Assembly: GCA_016869215.1 (NCBI GenBank)
Contig: VGEP01000005.1
Span: 1-64,000 of the forward strand
From: Alphaproteobacteria bacterium
GTDB lineage: Bacteria; Pseudomonadota; Alphaproteobacteria; Rhizobiales; Xanthobacteraceae
Direction of reading: 5' to 3'
DNA length: 64,000 nucleotides
Shown: piece by piece, positions 1 through 8,204 of the stretch
Layout: each line of letters begins with the position of its first letter
Position numbering within the stretch: position 1 is the stretch's first letter
Notes under the pieces: generated by a model
What the model saw: only the letters and a program-made list of their open reading frames with translations
Databases searched by the model: none
Told to the model about the DNA's origin: nothing
Program-made: the position numbers and the translations under genes

Positions 1-66
1 CTCGGCGGCAGGACGCCCGACGAGGTCTATGATATCGACATGGAGCCAGAAAAATTGGCGGCGTAA
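1..66 (+). mobile_element. C-terminal end of an IS3-type transposase (partial)
   Basis: Only the last 21 codons before a TAA stop are inside the window. They contain the LGGRTPDEVY segment, which is typical of the extreme C-terminus of IS3-family OrfB integrase-type transposases (DDE recombinases that cut and join insertion sequence ends). The rest of the element lies upstream of the window, so it is not possible to say whether it is intact. A short inverted repeat at 104-120 may belong to the element's right end. Confidence 0.65.
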
Positions 67-103
67 TCAAACCCAGAATCCATCTTAGCCAAGCCGCCAA
101 ACT

Positions 104-120
104 GTCCCGGAAACCGGGAC
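104..120. repeat. Perfect 7-bp inverted repeat, possible IS right-end region
   Basis: The sequence gtcccggaaaccgggac is a 7-bp palindrome around an AAA loop, 38 bp after the transposase stop codon. It could be part of the terminal inverted repeat of the IS or a small terminator. The remaining stretch to 351 is comparatively AT-rich, carries no supported gene, and is likely chromosomal flank next to the insertion. Confidence 0.35.
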
Positions 121-351
121 CATCTCTCTTCTTGGCCGGCCCGCGTACGACGACCCAAAGTAACGCGGTCGGTTCAATCCGGGCAAGCATCTACAGCGTA
201 GGCGGCCACAACTTGGTGACGGGATCTCGCATCACAGAATATGGTGCAGCGCAGCAATTTCAAGAGGCATAATATAGTTCTTTCGTTAAATTCCAATTGA
301 TCCAACTCATGAAGAGAGCCTCCCTGGGAACAATCGCTGTAACGCTGTAAT

Positions 352-1605
352 TCAAATCGGCTTCTTGTCGATCTGGCCGTTGGCGCGCACGAACCAGTAT
401 TCGTTCGCGAACGACTTGCCGGCGATGCGGTCGGCGAGCCAGTCGGCGACCAGAATGGTCGGGAACGGCCCCATGTTCGCCGCCGGCACGTTGCCGACCG
501 AGTGGCGCGAGTCCTGATAGACGACCATGCGCTTCGGCCCCGGCACGGACTTCACGAGGTTGACCGAGTTCTCGGTCGGCGCGAGCTCGTCGAATTCGCC
601 GGCGACGCAGAGATACGGCACCTTGATGCGCTCGGCGTGGCCCTCCCAGGTCATGCCCTGGCGCATCTTGTCGAACTCGGCCTCGTCGGTGATGCCGGAC
701 ATGTACATGAAGCGCTTCTTGAAGGTCGGTGAGGCCTCCTCGAAGATCGTGTGGCAGCCCGGCTCGTGGCACACCGACATCACCGCGCAAGCCGAAATGC
801 GCGGCTCGTGCGCCGTGGCGATGGTGCCGAACAGCGTGCCGAAGCTGGTGCCCGCGAGCACGACCTTGCTCATGTCGATCTCGGGCCGCTTGGCGAGGAA
901 GTCGCACACGGCTTTTCCGGTCGCGACCCAGTTGTCCATCGTGAAGTAGATGCCGAGCATCGGCGCCTCGTACTGGCCCGGCCCGTCGATCGCCAGCACC
1001 GCCATGCCGCGGTTGAGATAGCGGTCGCCGTAGAGCGCGACCTGGATCTCCTTGTAGCTGTCCATGCCGGGCACCGAGATCACCACCGGGATCTTGCCGC
1101 CCGAATAGTTCGGCGGCAGGTGCAGCCAAGCCGGCAGCGCGGTGTCCTTGAACGGAATCCACACCGCCTCGACCTTGTGGTCGGCGAGCGCAGTGTACTT
1201 GGTGTAGCACTCGCGCTTCTTGAGATGGCACGCGACGTTGGGCTCGTCATTCTGGTCGTAGGGCCACTGCGCAGCGCCCCAGTAAACCGCCGCCATGAAG
1301 TAGTTGTCGCGCGCGGTGACCATGTTGCCGCTTTCCTCGGCGGTCTTGGCCTTGGCCTCGCGGCGGCGCGCCACCGCCTCGAACGCCGGCGCGATGTCGG
1401 CCATGCGCTTGACGCGCTCGCGGACGCCGACGATATCGGCGGTTCCTTCGGGTCCGCAGGGACTGGAAATGTAGATCGAGCGCGGCTGGTCCCAATCCAC
1501 ACCGTTGGCGCGGACGATGTTGTCCAGCACCCAGCGCTGCTCCTCGAAGCGGCGCACATGCGGCTCGCCGCGCTTGTCCATGATCGGTTGCGGGATACGC
1601 TCCAT
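352..1605 (-). CDS. Alpha/beta hydrolase (FrsA/DHPON-hydrolase-like)
   Basis: Predicted 417-aa cytosolic serine hydrolase. An N-terminal helical cap of about 150 residues precedes the alpha/beta core. The nucleophile elbow is G-T-S-F-G with Ser254, the acid is probably Asp339 in GEFDEL, and the base His368 in DSRHS. The oxyanion region is VPGMDSYKE near residue 180. This architecture resembles FrsA/2,6-dihydroxypseudooxynicotine hydrolase, enzymes that hydrolyse esters or C-C bonds next to a ketone. The start at 1605 is preceded by GGGAGGAAGTC; an upstream in-frame ATG would add 47 low-quality residues. The divergent neighbour is a dienelactone hydrolase, so a role in a catabolic pathway is inferred. 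The substrate is unknown. Confidence 0.8.
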   Translation of the reverse strand: MERIPQPIMDKRGEPHVRRFEEQRWVLDNIVRANGVDWDQPRSIYISSPCGPEGTADIVGVRERVKRMADIAPAFEAVARRREAKAKTAEESGNMVTARDNYFMAAVYWGAAQWPYDQNDEPNVACHLKKRECYTKYTALADHKVEAVWIPFKDTALPAWLHLPPNYSGGKIPVVISVPGMDSYKEIQVALYGDRYLNRGMAVLAIDGPGQYEAPMLGIYFTMDNWVATGKAVCDFLAKRPEIDMSKVVLAGTSFGTLFGTIATAHEPRISACAVMSVCHEPGCHTIFEEASPTFKKRFMYMSGITDEAEFDKMRQGMTWEGHAERIKVPYLCVAGEFDELAPTENSVNLVKSVPGPKRMVVYQDSRHSVGNVPAANMGPFPTILVADWLADRIAGKSFANEYWFVRANGQIDKKPI

Positions 1606-1763
1606 GACTTCCTCCCTCGCGTTCCTGAAACGGCTTCTTGACCGGCAGATTAGGAGAAAGCCGCACCGGAATCGACATGCCGTCCGGCATAGCGGCCGGG
1701 CTTTTGCGGCTTCGTCCGCTGGGCTACCGTGGCGCCGACAAACCATATCGCGGGAGACCGAGC

Positions 1764-2489
1764 ATGACCGGCAAGACTGTCAAAATCCGAGCGAGCGGCG
1801 GCGGCGAGTTCGATTGCTACCTGGCCGTGCCGTCGGCGCAGGAGCCTGTCCCGGCGGTCGTGCTGGCCAGCGCGGTGCATGGCGTCGATGCCGACATCGT
1901 GGCGCTGGCCGAAGAGTTCGCGGGCCACGGCTATATCGCCGCCGCCCCCGACCTGTTCTGGCGTTCGGTGCCCGGTCCCTTGTCGCATGACGATCCACGC
2001 TGCCAGCCGCGCTCGCAACCGCGGCTTGAGAAGATCGCGGCCGGCGAAGCGGACATGGCCGATGCGCTCAAGCACCTCAAGTCGTTGCCGCAGTTCAACG
2101 GCCGCGCCGCGGCGATGGGCTTCTGCTACGGCGGGCCCTATGCGATTCTGGGACCGAAGCGGCTGGGCTATGCCGCGGGCATCTCCTGCCACGGCACCCA
2201 GTTTCTGGACTATCTCAAGGACCTCGACGGCGTCACCGAGCCGGTCTGCATCATGTGGGGCGACGACGACAGCCGCGCGCCGCCGGAGGTGCTGGACGCC
2301 TACCGGCCGGTGCCCGCGCGCATGAAGAACGTCGAGGTCCATATCTTCCCGCGCGTGCAGCACGGCTACATGATGCCGGGCAACCCGAAGGCCTTCGACA
2401 AGGCCGCACGCGAATTCTCCATGGCGCGGGCGCTTGCAATCCTCGGCGGATTGCGCGGCGGCGGCGCGGCATTACGCAAGGCGTCGTAG
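1764..2489 (+). CDS. Dienelactone hydrolase family protein
   Basis: 241-aa cytosolic alpha/beta hydrolase. The Cys nucleophile is in G-F-C-Y-G-G (Cys121), with Asp168 in WGDDDS and His200 in VQHGYM, the Cys-Asp-His triad of dienelactone hydrolases. These enzymes open carboxymethylenebutenolides formed in modified ortho-cleavage of halocatechols, but many homologues act on other esters or lactones. The start at 1764 follows GGGAGACCGAGC. The gene faces away from the alpha/beta hydrolase at 352-1605 and precedes a Bug receptor and a UbiD-type decarboxylase on the same strand. The short C-terminal tail after residue 225 is Gly/Ala-rich. Confidence 0.85.
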   Translation: MTGKTVKIRASGGGEFDCYLAVPSAQEPVPAVVLASAVHGVDADIVALAEEFAGHGYIAAAPDLFWRSVPGPLSHDDPRCQPRSQPRLEKIAAGEADMADALKHLKSLPQFNGRAAAMGFCYGGPYAILGPKRLGYAAGISCHGTQFLDYLKDLDGVTEPVCIMWGDDDSRAPPEVLDAYRPVPARMKNVEVHIFPRVQHGYMMPGNPKAFDKAAREFSMARALAILGGLRGGGAALRKAS

Positions 2490-2667
2490 CCGCGACACGT
2501 AGAGGTTGCCGCGCGGCTTTCGTTGCACAGCCGGGACCGGAGCCCATCCATGCGCCGGATTGCCGCCTCAAACGGCGGCCGGATGCGCTATGATGCCCGT
2601 TCAGAACGATGGCGCGCGCGCGGCAAAGCCGCGGCAATCGACGCGCCGAACGGAGGGAGAGCACGCC

Positions 2668-3642
2668 ATGGTCCGACTGCTGACGACTATTGCCGCAACG
2701 CTGCTTGCGGGCGCCCTGAGTCTTGCGCCCGCGACGGCGCAGTCCTATCCGCAGCGCGCGGTGAAACTCATCCTGCCGTTCGGGCCGGGCAGCGGCGTCG
2801 ACATCAGCGCGCGCCTCGTCGGCGACAAGCTGTCGAAGCTGTGGGGCCAGCCGGTCATCGTCGAAAACCGGCCCGGCGGCGACGGCATGGTGTCGATCAA
2901 CGCCTTTATCAGCGCCAACGACGACCACACGCTGCTGATGGTCCCGGCGTCGACCTATACGGCGCATCCTTATACGCGCGAGAAGCTGACCTACGACGCC
3001 GAACGCGATCTGGTTCCGATCGTCAACGTGACCACGATCGTAATTGCGCTCGGCGTGCCGACCGCGCTCAACGTCAAGACGCTCAAGGAATTCGTGGAGC
3101 TGGCCCGCGCCAAGCCGAACACGATCAACGTCGCCGCTGCCGCCGGGAATTCCGACCTGATCCTGACGTCGTTCATCAAGACCCAGAACCTGCCGGTGAC
3201 GCGCGTGCCCTACCGCGACATCCAGCAGGCTCCGAACGACCTATCGGAGTCGCGCATCCAGCTGCTGATGTCGTCCTACGCGACCATGCGGCCGCATGTG
3301 CAGGCGGGAAAGGTCAGGATCCTCGCGGTAACGAGCCGCCAGCGCGTCGGGATTGCGACCGACATTCCGACGGTGGCGGAGGCGGGCTATCCGTTCCTCG
3401 GCATGGACAGCCTGATCGGCATGTACGGGCCGCGCGGCATCGCAAACAACGTGCGCGAAAAGATCGCCGCCGATGTAAAGGCCGTCATCGACGCAGACCC
3501 GACGGTTGCGCAACGGCTCGGCGCCACGGGACAGGTGGTGGACATCCGCAGCGCCAAGGAGTTCGCGGCGGGCGTCAAGGAAATCCGCGACCAGCTCGCC
3601 GGCATCGCCAAGACGCTGGGCATCAAGCCGGCATCGCAATAG
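2668..3642 (+). CDS. Bug/TctC-family tripartite tricarboxylate transporter receptor
   Basis: 324-aa periplasmic solute-binding protein. An N-terminal signal peptide with a hydrophobic core (TTIAATLLAGALSLAP) ends at ATAQS. The mature part begins with the family hallmark YPQRAVKLILPFGPGSGVD, followed by the ENRPGGDG segment. Bug proteins bind carboxylates or other small organics in a Venus-flytrap cleft and normally work with TctA/TctB membrane subunits, none of which is in this window. The start at 2668 follows GGAGGGAGAGC. The gene is 22 bp upstream of a UbiD-type decarboxylase, so co-transcription and uptake or sensing of that enzyme's substrate are inferred. Confidence 0.9.
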   Translation: MVRLLTTIAATLLAGALSLAPATAQSYPQRAVKLILPFGPGSGVDISARLVGDKLSKLWGQPVIVENRPGGDGMVSINAFISANDDHTLLMVPASTYTAHPYTREKLTYDAERDLVPIVNVTTIVIALGVPTALNVKTLKEFVELARAKPNTINVAAAAGNSDLILTSFIKTQNLPVTRVPYRDIQQAPNDLSESRIQLLMSSYATMRPHVQAGKVRILAVTSRQRVGIATDIPTVAEAGYPFLGMDSLIGMYGPRGIANNVREKIAADVKAVIDADPTVAQRLGATGQVVDIRSAKEFAAGVKEIRDQLAGIAKTLGIKPASQ

Positions 3643-3664
3643 GCGGCGACGCGGGAGCGGCCGC

Positions 3665-5140
3665 ATGAACGACATGAGCAACGTCACCGCGCGGATCGCC
3701 TACGACGATCTGCGCGAGTGGCTTGCGCGCGCCGAACTGCTCGGCGAAGTGCGACACGTCACAGGCGCGAGCTGGCAGGAGGACATCGGGCTTGCGGCCG
3801 AAGCCGTGCTGCGCGCCGAGAACGGCCCCTGCGTGGTGTTCGACGAGGTGCCCGGCTGTCCCAAGGGCTTCCGTGTGCTGCTCAACATGTTCGCCGGCAC
3901 GCGACGCAACATGACGCTCGGCTTTCCCGATCACCTGACGAAGTGGGAGCTGAGCGACGCCTTCCGCGAGGCCTATCTGAAGGACCGCAAGCCCATCAAG
4001 CACGAGATCGTCGACGGCGGGCCGATCTTCGAGAACGTCATCACCGGCGACGCCATCGACGTCACGAAATTTCCCGCGCCGGTCTGGCACGAGAAGGACG
4101 GCGGCCGCTACATCGGCACCGGCACCTATTCGATCACGCGCGACCCGGAGGAGGACTGGCTGAACGCCGGCGCCTATCGCGCGCAGGTGCACAGCAGGAC
4201 CACCGTCGGCATTCTCATGGCCGCGGGCCACCACGGCGCGATCCACTACGAGAAGTACCGCAAGCGCGGCGAGCCGATGCCGGTCTGCATGGTGCTGGGC
4301 GGCGACCCCTTAAGCTTCTTTTACGGCGGGCTTGAAGCGCCCTACGGCACGTTCGAGATCGACGTGGTCGGCGGGTTGCGCGGCCGGCCGATGCAGATGG
4401 TGCGCGGCAAGGTGACCGGGCTGCCGTTTCCCGCGCAGGCCGAAATCGTGCTCGAGGGCTACGTGTCGCCGGACACGCGCGTCGTGGAAGGCCCGTTCGG
4501 CGAATGGACCGGGCACTACGCCGGCGGCGCCAAGCCCTGCACCGTGCTCGACATCAAGGCGATCTACCATCGCAACGATCCCATTCTCGTCGGCGTGCCG
4601 CCGATGGGCGCGGGGCCGGACGAAATGGCGCGCTACCGCGCGGTGATGCGGTCGGCGACCATCAAGCAGAACATGACCAACGCCGGCGTGCCCGACGTTC
4701 AGCAGGTGTGGTGCCACGAGATCGGCGGCGCGCGAATGTTCCATGGCGTGTCGATCAAGCAGCGCTATCCGGGTCACGCGGTGCAGGCCGGACATATCGC
4801 GGCGCAATGCGGCGCGTCGGCCTATGCGTCGAAATACATTGTGGTGGTGGACGAGGACGTGGACGTGACCAACCTCGATCATCTGCTCTGGGCGATGCTG
4901 ACGCGCACCGACCCCAAGGAATCGATCCAGTTCATCGAGGGCTCGTGGGATTCGCCGGCCGATCCGCGCCTGCCGCCGGACAAGCGCGCCAAGGGCGACA
5001 TGACGCATTCGGTCGCGATCGTCGACGCCTGCCGGCCGTGGGCCTGGCGCGACCAGTTCCCGCCGACCAACACGCCGAGCCCGGAGGTGGCGAAGAAGGC
5101 ACGGGAAAAGTTCGGGTGGCTGCTGGACGGGAAGCCTTGA
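3665..5140 (+). CDS. UbiD-family (de)carboxylase
   Basis: 491-aa cytosolic enzyme of the UbiD family, which uses prenylated FMN to decarboxylate or carboxylate aromatic and alpha,beta-unsaturated acids. Visible family segments are DVTKFPAPVWHEKDGG (132-147), the CMVLGGDP stretch (208-215) and AEIVLEG to EGPFGEWTG (259-283), the region that carries catalytic acidic residues in characterised members. Length is normal for the family. It follows the Bug receptor by 22 bp. No ubiX prenyltransferase gene is in the window, so cofactor must come from elsewhere in the genome. A second, divergent homologue lies at 49882-51462. The substrate is not predictable. Confidence 0.88.
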   Translation: MNDMSNVTARIAYDDLREWLARAELLGEVRHVTGASWQEDIGLAAEAVLRAENGPCVVFDEVPGCPKGFRVLLNMFAGTRRNMTLGFPDHLTKWELSDAFREAYLKDRKPIKHEIVDGGPIFENVITGDAIDVTKFPAPVWHEKDGGRYIGTGTYSITRDPEEDWLNAGAYRAQVHSRTTVGILMAAGHHGAIHYEKYRKRGEPMPVCMVLGGDPLSFFYGGLEAPYGTFEIDVVGGLRGRPMQMVRGKVTGLPFPAQAEIVLEGYVSPDTRVVEGPFGEWTGHYAGGAKPCTVLDIKAIYHRNDPILVGVPPMGAGPDEMARYRAVMRSATIKQNMTNAGVPDVQQVWCHEIGGARMFHGVSIKQRYPGHAVQAGHIAAQCGASAYASKYIVVVDEDVDVTNLDHLLWAMLTRTDPKESIQFIEGSWDSPADPRLPPDKRAKGDMTHSVAIVDACRPWAWRDQFPPTNTPSPEVAKKAREKFGWLLDGKP

Positions 5141-5144
5141 CGCC

Positions 5145-6194
5145 CTACTCCGCGGCTGTCTTCGCCGCCGCGGCTGCCTGCTCTTCGGCGTAAAGCCGCG
5201 CCACGATCCGCCGCGCCTGGAGCCCGCCGGCATCGGCGTTGATGTCGGTGGTCGGCGCGGCCGGATCGAGGTCGATCAGCTTTTGCTGCGCGGTGAACAC
5301 CGCGACGTCCTCCAGGAACGCGGTCTTGATCTGGGCGAAGACCTTTTCGGTCGTGTCCTTGTTGTGCGGATCGAAATCGTGCGCCTGGCCCCAGAAGTAG
5401 TGCGTCGTGGTCTCGGTCTCCGGCGTCATGGCGTTGAGGTTGCGCATCTCGATGCCGCCGACGCGCCTGCCCTCCGGCGCGCCGGTGCCGGTCGGCGTGC
5501 AGCCGACGTCGAGGCGGATGAACGACGGCGGCAAGTAGTCGATGATCTGCCAACGATCGACGTTGCCGGTGAAGCCGCCGATCTTGACGAACGCCGGCGG
5601 CGCGGGCTGGTCGATGATCCAGCGCGTGACGCGCACGCCGTTGGGCGTGCGCTCGACCTTGACGGTCGCGTGCTCGACCAGCGCCATGTTGCCGATGGTG
5701 GTCTCGTGCACGAACGCGAGGTGTGTCAGATCGAGCAGGTTGTCGTTGACGAGCTGCCAGTTGCACTGCGCGTAGAGGTAATCCTGCTTCGCGCCCCAGT
5801 CGGGATCGTCGAACCAGTGGTAATCCGTAATCTTTTCCGGATCGGCGAGCGCTGGATCGCCCATCCAGATCCAGAGCCAATGATAGCGCTCGACCACAGG
5901 ATAGGTTCTGACTTTCGCGCTTTTCGGGATCATGTCCTGGCCCGGCACGCGCACGCAGGCGCCGGTGCGGTCGAAGCGCAAGCCGTGATAGTGGCATTGC
6001 AGCACGTCATCGCCGACGAGCTTGCCCATGGACAGCGGCAGGCGGCGGTGCGGGCAGCGATCTTCCAGCGCGACCGGCGTGCCGTCCTCGGTGCGGTACA
6101 TGACGACCGGCTCGCCGAGGATGACGCGGCCGAGCGGCTTGCGGCCGATCTCGCTGTCTGAGGCCGCGACGTACCAATGGTTGCGCAGGAACAT
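5145..6194 (-). CDS. Rieske non-haem iron oxygenase, VanA-type
   Basis: 349-aa oxygenase component. The N-terminal Rieske [2Fe-2S] domain has C47-x-H49 and C67-x2-H70. The mononuclear iron site has Asp155, His158 and His163 in NLLDLTHLAFVHET, spacing D-x2-H-x4-H as in vanillate O-demethylase VanA. Such enzymes O-demethylate methoxylated aromatics or hydroxylate related acids, and need a VanB-like reductase, which is not nearby. The start at 6194 (MFLRNHWYVA, the usual VanA beginning) is preceded by GGGAGACCTCCC. It converges on the UbiD gene with only 4 bp between the stops. The C-terminus ends in an Ala-rich tail. Confidence 0.88.
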   Translation of the reverse strand: MFLRNHWYVAASDSEIGRKPLGRVILGEPVVMYRTEDGTPVALEDRCPHRRLPLSMGKLVGDDVLQCHYHGLRFDRTGACVRVPGQDMIPKSAKVRTYPVVERYHWLWIWMGDPALADPEKITDYHWFDDPDWGAKQDYLYAQCNWQLVNDNLLDLTHLAFVHETTIGNMALVEHATVKVERTPNGVRVTRWIIDQPAPPAFVKIGGFTGNVDRWQIIDYLPPSFIRLDVGCTPTGTGAPEGRRVGGIEMRNLNAMTPETETTTHYFWGQAHDFDPHNKDTTEKVFAQIKTAFLEDVAVFTAQQKLIDLDPAAPTTDINADAGGLQARRIVARLYAEEQAAAAAKTAAE

Positions 6195-6295
6195 GGGAGG
6201 TCTCCCTCGCACGGGATCGGCCAAAAATACGGCGCGCCCCGAAGGGGGTCAATTCGAACCGGAACAGATCGTTTGCTACCGAGCCATGCCCGCTC

Positions 6296-6360
6296 GCTCC
6301 CGCGCAAGCGGGAGCCCCGTTCTTGAATACACTGCTGGGTCCCCGCTTTCGCGGGGACGA
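6296..6360. repeat. Pair of intergenic hairpins (family A)
   Basis: Two hairpins lie here: gctcccgcgcaagcgggagc at 6296-6315 and gtccccgctttcgcggggac at 6339-6358. The second is identical in sequence to the hairpin at 19496-19515, so this is a dispersed palindromic repeat rather than a gene-specific structure. It could also stop transcription. Confidence 0.75.
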
Positions 6361-6389
6361 GCGGCCAATCGATTCACGACAACTGCACC

Positions 6390-6596
6390 TTACAGCATCT
6401 CCTTGATCGCGCGGATCAAGTCGCGGTCGACGCTGATCATCGCGCCCTCGGCCGGCAACGCCAGCGCCTCGCGCTCCTCAGGCGGCAGCGCGCGGCCCTG
6501 CAGGATCACGCGGCCGTCCCTGGTCAGGTAGATCGACGAGGCGGCACGGCCGTCGTCGCCCCGCCACACCAATTCGACGCGGAACTTCACGGCCAT
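6390..6596 (-). CDS. Small conserved-looking protein of unknown function
   Basis: 68-aa protein starting MAVKFRVELVW and ending DLIRAIKEML. The start at 6596 is preceded by GGAGGACCCCC, a good ribosome site. The sequence alternates short beta-like and helical segments (SIYLTRDGRVILQG, PPEEREALALPAEG) and has no signal peptide, membrane segment or cysteine. It looks like a small cytosolic alpha/beta protein with a C-terminal helix. I do not recognise a family. Codon use and the ribosome site support it being real. Confidence 0.6.
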   Translation of the reverse strand: MAVKFRVELVWRGDDGRAASSIYLTRDGRVILQGRALPPEEREALALPAEGAMISVDRDLIRAIKEML

Positions 6597-6769
6597 GGGG
6601 GTCCTCCGGCTTCGGCGCGGCGTCACGCTAGGGCCGGCTGCGAGGCTTGTCCACGCGCCCCCGGGCCAGCGAGTCGATCCGGGAAACGCAAACGGCGGCG
6701 GGATGAACCGCCGCCGTCCGAGGATCGCCGCCTCCACCCGGATCGGGAGCGGAGGCGGCAAAGTCACGA

Positions 6770-7399
6770 TCAAACGAGGTAGTAGTCCGCCGTGTCGACG
6801 AACTTGAATTCCCGGGAGTCCAGGTCGTTGTAGTTCACGTTCTTCAGGGTGATCGAATCGTCGCCGATGTGGATCACCACGTCGTCGCCCGTGTCCTCCC
6901 ACGTTGTCTTCGCCTTGAAGTCGTCGAAGTTCTTGAACTCATTCTTGTCGAACACGAGGTAATCGCGGTCGTCGCCCACGGCGTCGAAGTCGGTGATGGT
7001 GTCGTGGCCGATTTTGCCCGTGAACACGAAGCTGTCCGAGCCATTGTTGCCGTTGCCGACGCCGCCGGTGAACACGTTGTCCTGGCTGTTGCCGACGAAC
7101 GTATCGTTGTGCTTGGAACCGATCACATTCTCGATGCTGATCAGAAAATCGCCCTCAGCGTCGCCGCCGCGGCCATAGCCGAACTGGAGGTACTGACCGG
7201 CGAAACCATAGTTTCCGCCATCCAGGTTGACGTAGACGCCTTTCGAGGAACTCTCATAGCTGGCCGTGTCATTGCCGGCCCCGCCATGAATAACGTCGGC
7301 GCCGCCGCGGCCTTCGATCACGTTGTCGTTGGCATCGCCCTTGAGATAGTCCTTGTGCTCCGTGCCTACGATGTGCGCGGTCTTTTCCCGATTCGACAT
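6770..7399 (-). CDS. RTX-like calcium-binding repeat protein
   Basis: 209-aa acidic protein with hemolysin-type GGxGxDxxx-like nonapeptides at about residues 20-46 (KGDANDNVIEGRGGAD, HGGAGNDTA) and again in the middle (HNDTFVGNSQDNVFTGG). Such repeats fold as a beta-roll upon Ca2+ binding, and RTX proteins are exported by type I secretion through a C-terminal signal. There is no N-terminal signal peptide, consistent with that route, but no type I exporter is in the window. The start at 7399 follows GGGAGAAGGACA. The upstream region at 7435-7520 is similar to that of the next gene, which suggests shared control. It is short for an RTX protein and has no recognisable catalytic domain. Confidence 0.78.
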   Translation of the reverse strand: MSNREKTAHIVGTEHKDYLKGDANDNVIEGRGGADVIHGGAGNDTASYESSSKGVYVNLDGGNYGFAGQYLQFGYGRGGDAEGDFLISIENVIGSKHNDTFVGNSQDNVFTGGVGNGNNGSDSFVFTGKIGHDTITDFDAVGDDRDYLVFDKNEFKNFDDFKAKTTWEDTGDDVVIHIGDDSITLKNVNYNDLDSREFKFVDTADYYLV

Positions 7400-7434
7400 T
7401 GTCCTTCTCCCTAGATTGTCTGGACACGATGTTC

Positions 7435-7520
7435 GCGTCCTTCATGCGCACGAGGATGCGCGCGCGACGGCGGAGGGTCCAACGAGTAATTCCTGTCTCA
7501 GTAATCGGAAAAATCGATTG
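7435..7520 (-). promoter_or_regulatory. Upstream element, copy 1 (shared with 8035-8122)
   Basis: About 86 bp that ends 35 bp before the RTX-like gene. Read on the minus strand it contains atcgatttttccgat, then ggaattactcgttggaccct, then gcatcctcgtgcgcatg and ggacgcga. The same blocks in the same order and nearly the same spacing occur upstream of the secreted protein gene at 7604-7975. Conservation in blocks across non-coding DNA suggests a promoter/operator or leader RNA. No classical -35/-10 pair is evident. Confidence 0.55.
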
Positions 7521-7603
7521 CGAGTCGCATCGCGCGCTCCGCGCAAAAGCGAAGCGCCGGCCTCTCGGCCGGCGCTCGTTTCGTGCCGCTGTGCGGAGCG
7601 ATG

Positions 7604-7975
7604 TCAGATCGCGTGTTCGCGGACCTCGACCAGGGTGAAGAGCACCGCTGCCTCGACCGGCCGCACACCCTCTTCCGTGTTTACGCCGACCACCAGGACC
7701 GGGACGACGTGGAACGTGTGCGACTTGCTGCGGACCGTGCCGAGCACCTTGCCCCTCACGTAGGCCAGATCGGCCACGCCGCAGGCGCCGGGGTCGTTGG
7801 CTTCGATGTTGACCTGGCGGATCGTGGGCTTGGGCTTGCCGTCGAAGAGCTGCCCGAGCCGCTCGACCTGCTTTTGCGTGTCGCAGATCATGATCGCGCC
7901 GGTCTCCACCTCATGGGCCTGCGCGGGCAGACCGACGATCAGGGACAACAAAGCAATGCGCAGAGCGGACTTCAT
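7604..7975 (-). CDS. Secreted protein of unknown function
   Basis: 123-aa protein with a clear signal peptide (MKSALRIALLSLIVGLPAQA, then HEVETG). The mature part, about 103 residues, has two cysteines (in ICDTQ and GACGV) that could form a disulfide. It contains beta-rich stretches such as FHVVPVLVVGVNTEEG. The start at 7975 follows AAGGAGGCTGCC. I do not recognise a family. Its upstream DNA carries a block-conserved element that it shares with the RTX-like gene just downstream, so both may belong to one regulon for extracellular or periplasmic proteins. Confidence 0.7.
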   Translation of the reverse strand: MKSALRIALLSLIVGLPAQAHEVETGAIMICDTQKQVERLGQLFDGKPKPTIRQVNIEANDPGACGVADLAYVRGKVLGTVRSKSHTFHVVPVLVVGVNTEEGVRPVEAAVLFTLVEVREHAI

Positions 7976-8034
7976 GGCAGCCTCCTTGACCTATCTCTTT
8001 CGGTTCGTTGCTTGCTCCAGTCCGAACGCGACCA

Positions 8035-8122
8035 TCGCGTCCTCATGCGCAGGAGGATGCGGCCGTGGTGCCTCAAGGGTCCAACGAGTAATTCCGGCCA
8101 GAGTGATCGGAAAAAACGATCA
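8035..8122 (-). promoter_or_regulatory. Upstream element, copy 2 (shared with 7435-7520)
   Basis: About 88 bp that ends 59 bp before the start of the secreted protein gene. On the minus strand it reads gatcgttttttccgatcact, ggaattactcgttggaccct, then gcatcctcctgcgcatg and ggacgcga. The ggaattactcgttggaccct block is an exact 20-bp match to copy 1; flanking blocks match with few changes while the linker between them differs. This pattern fits a regulatory site rather than a recent duplication. Confidence 0.55.
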
Positions 8123-8204
8123 TCGCGCGAGGGGCGCCGGGGCGGCTAAAAGGCCCGCCGTTCCGCGGCTTTTTGAGGTTCGGCCCGCATGGCGGACGGC
8201 GCGG

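Noticed and set aside
160-200. Sequence gguucaauccgggc resembling a tRNA T-arm
   Set aside because: No acceptor stem, anticodon arm or D-arm can be built around it.
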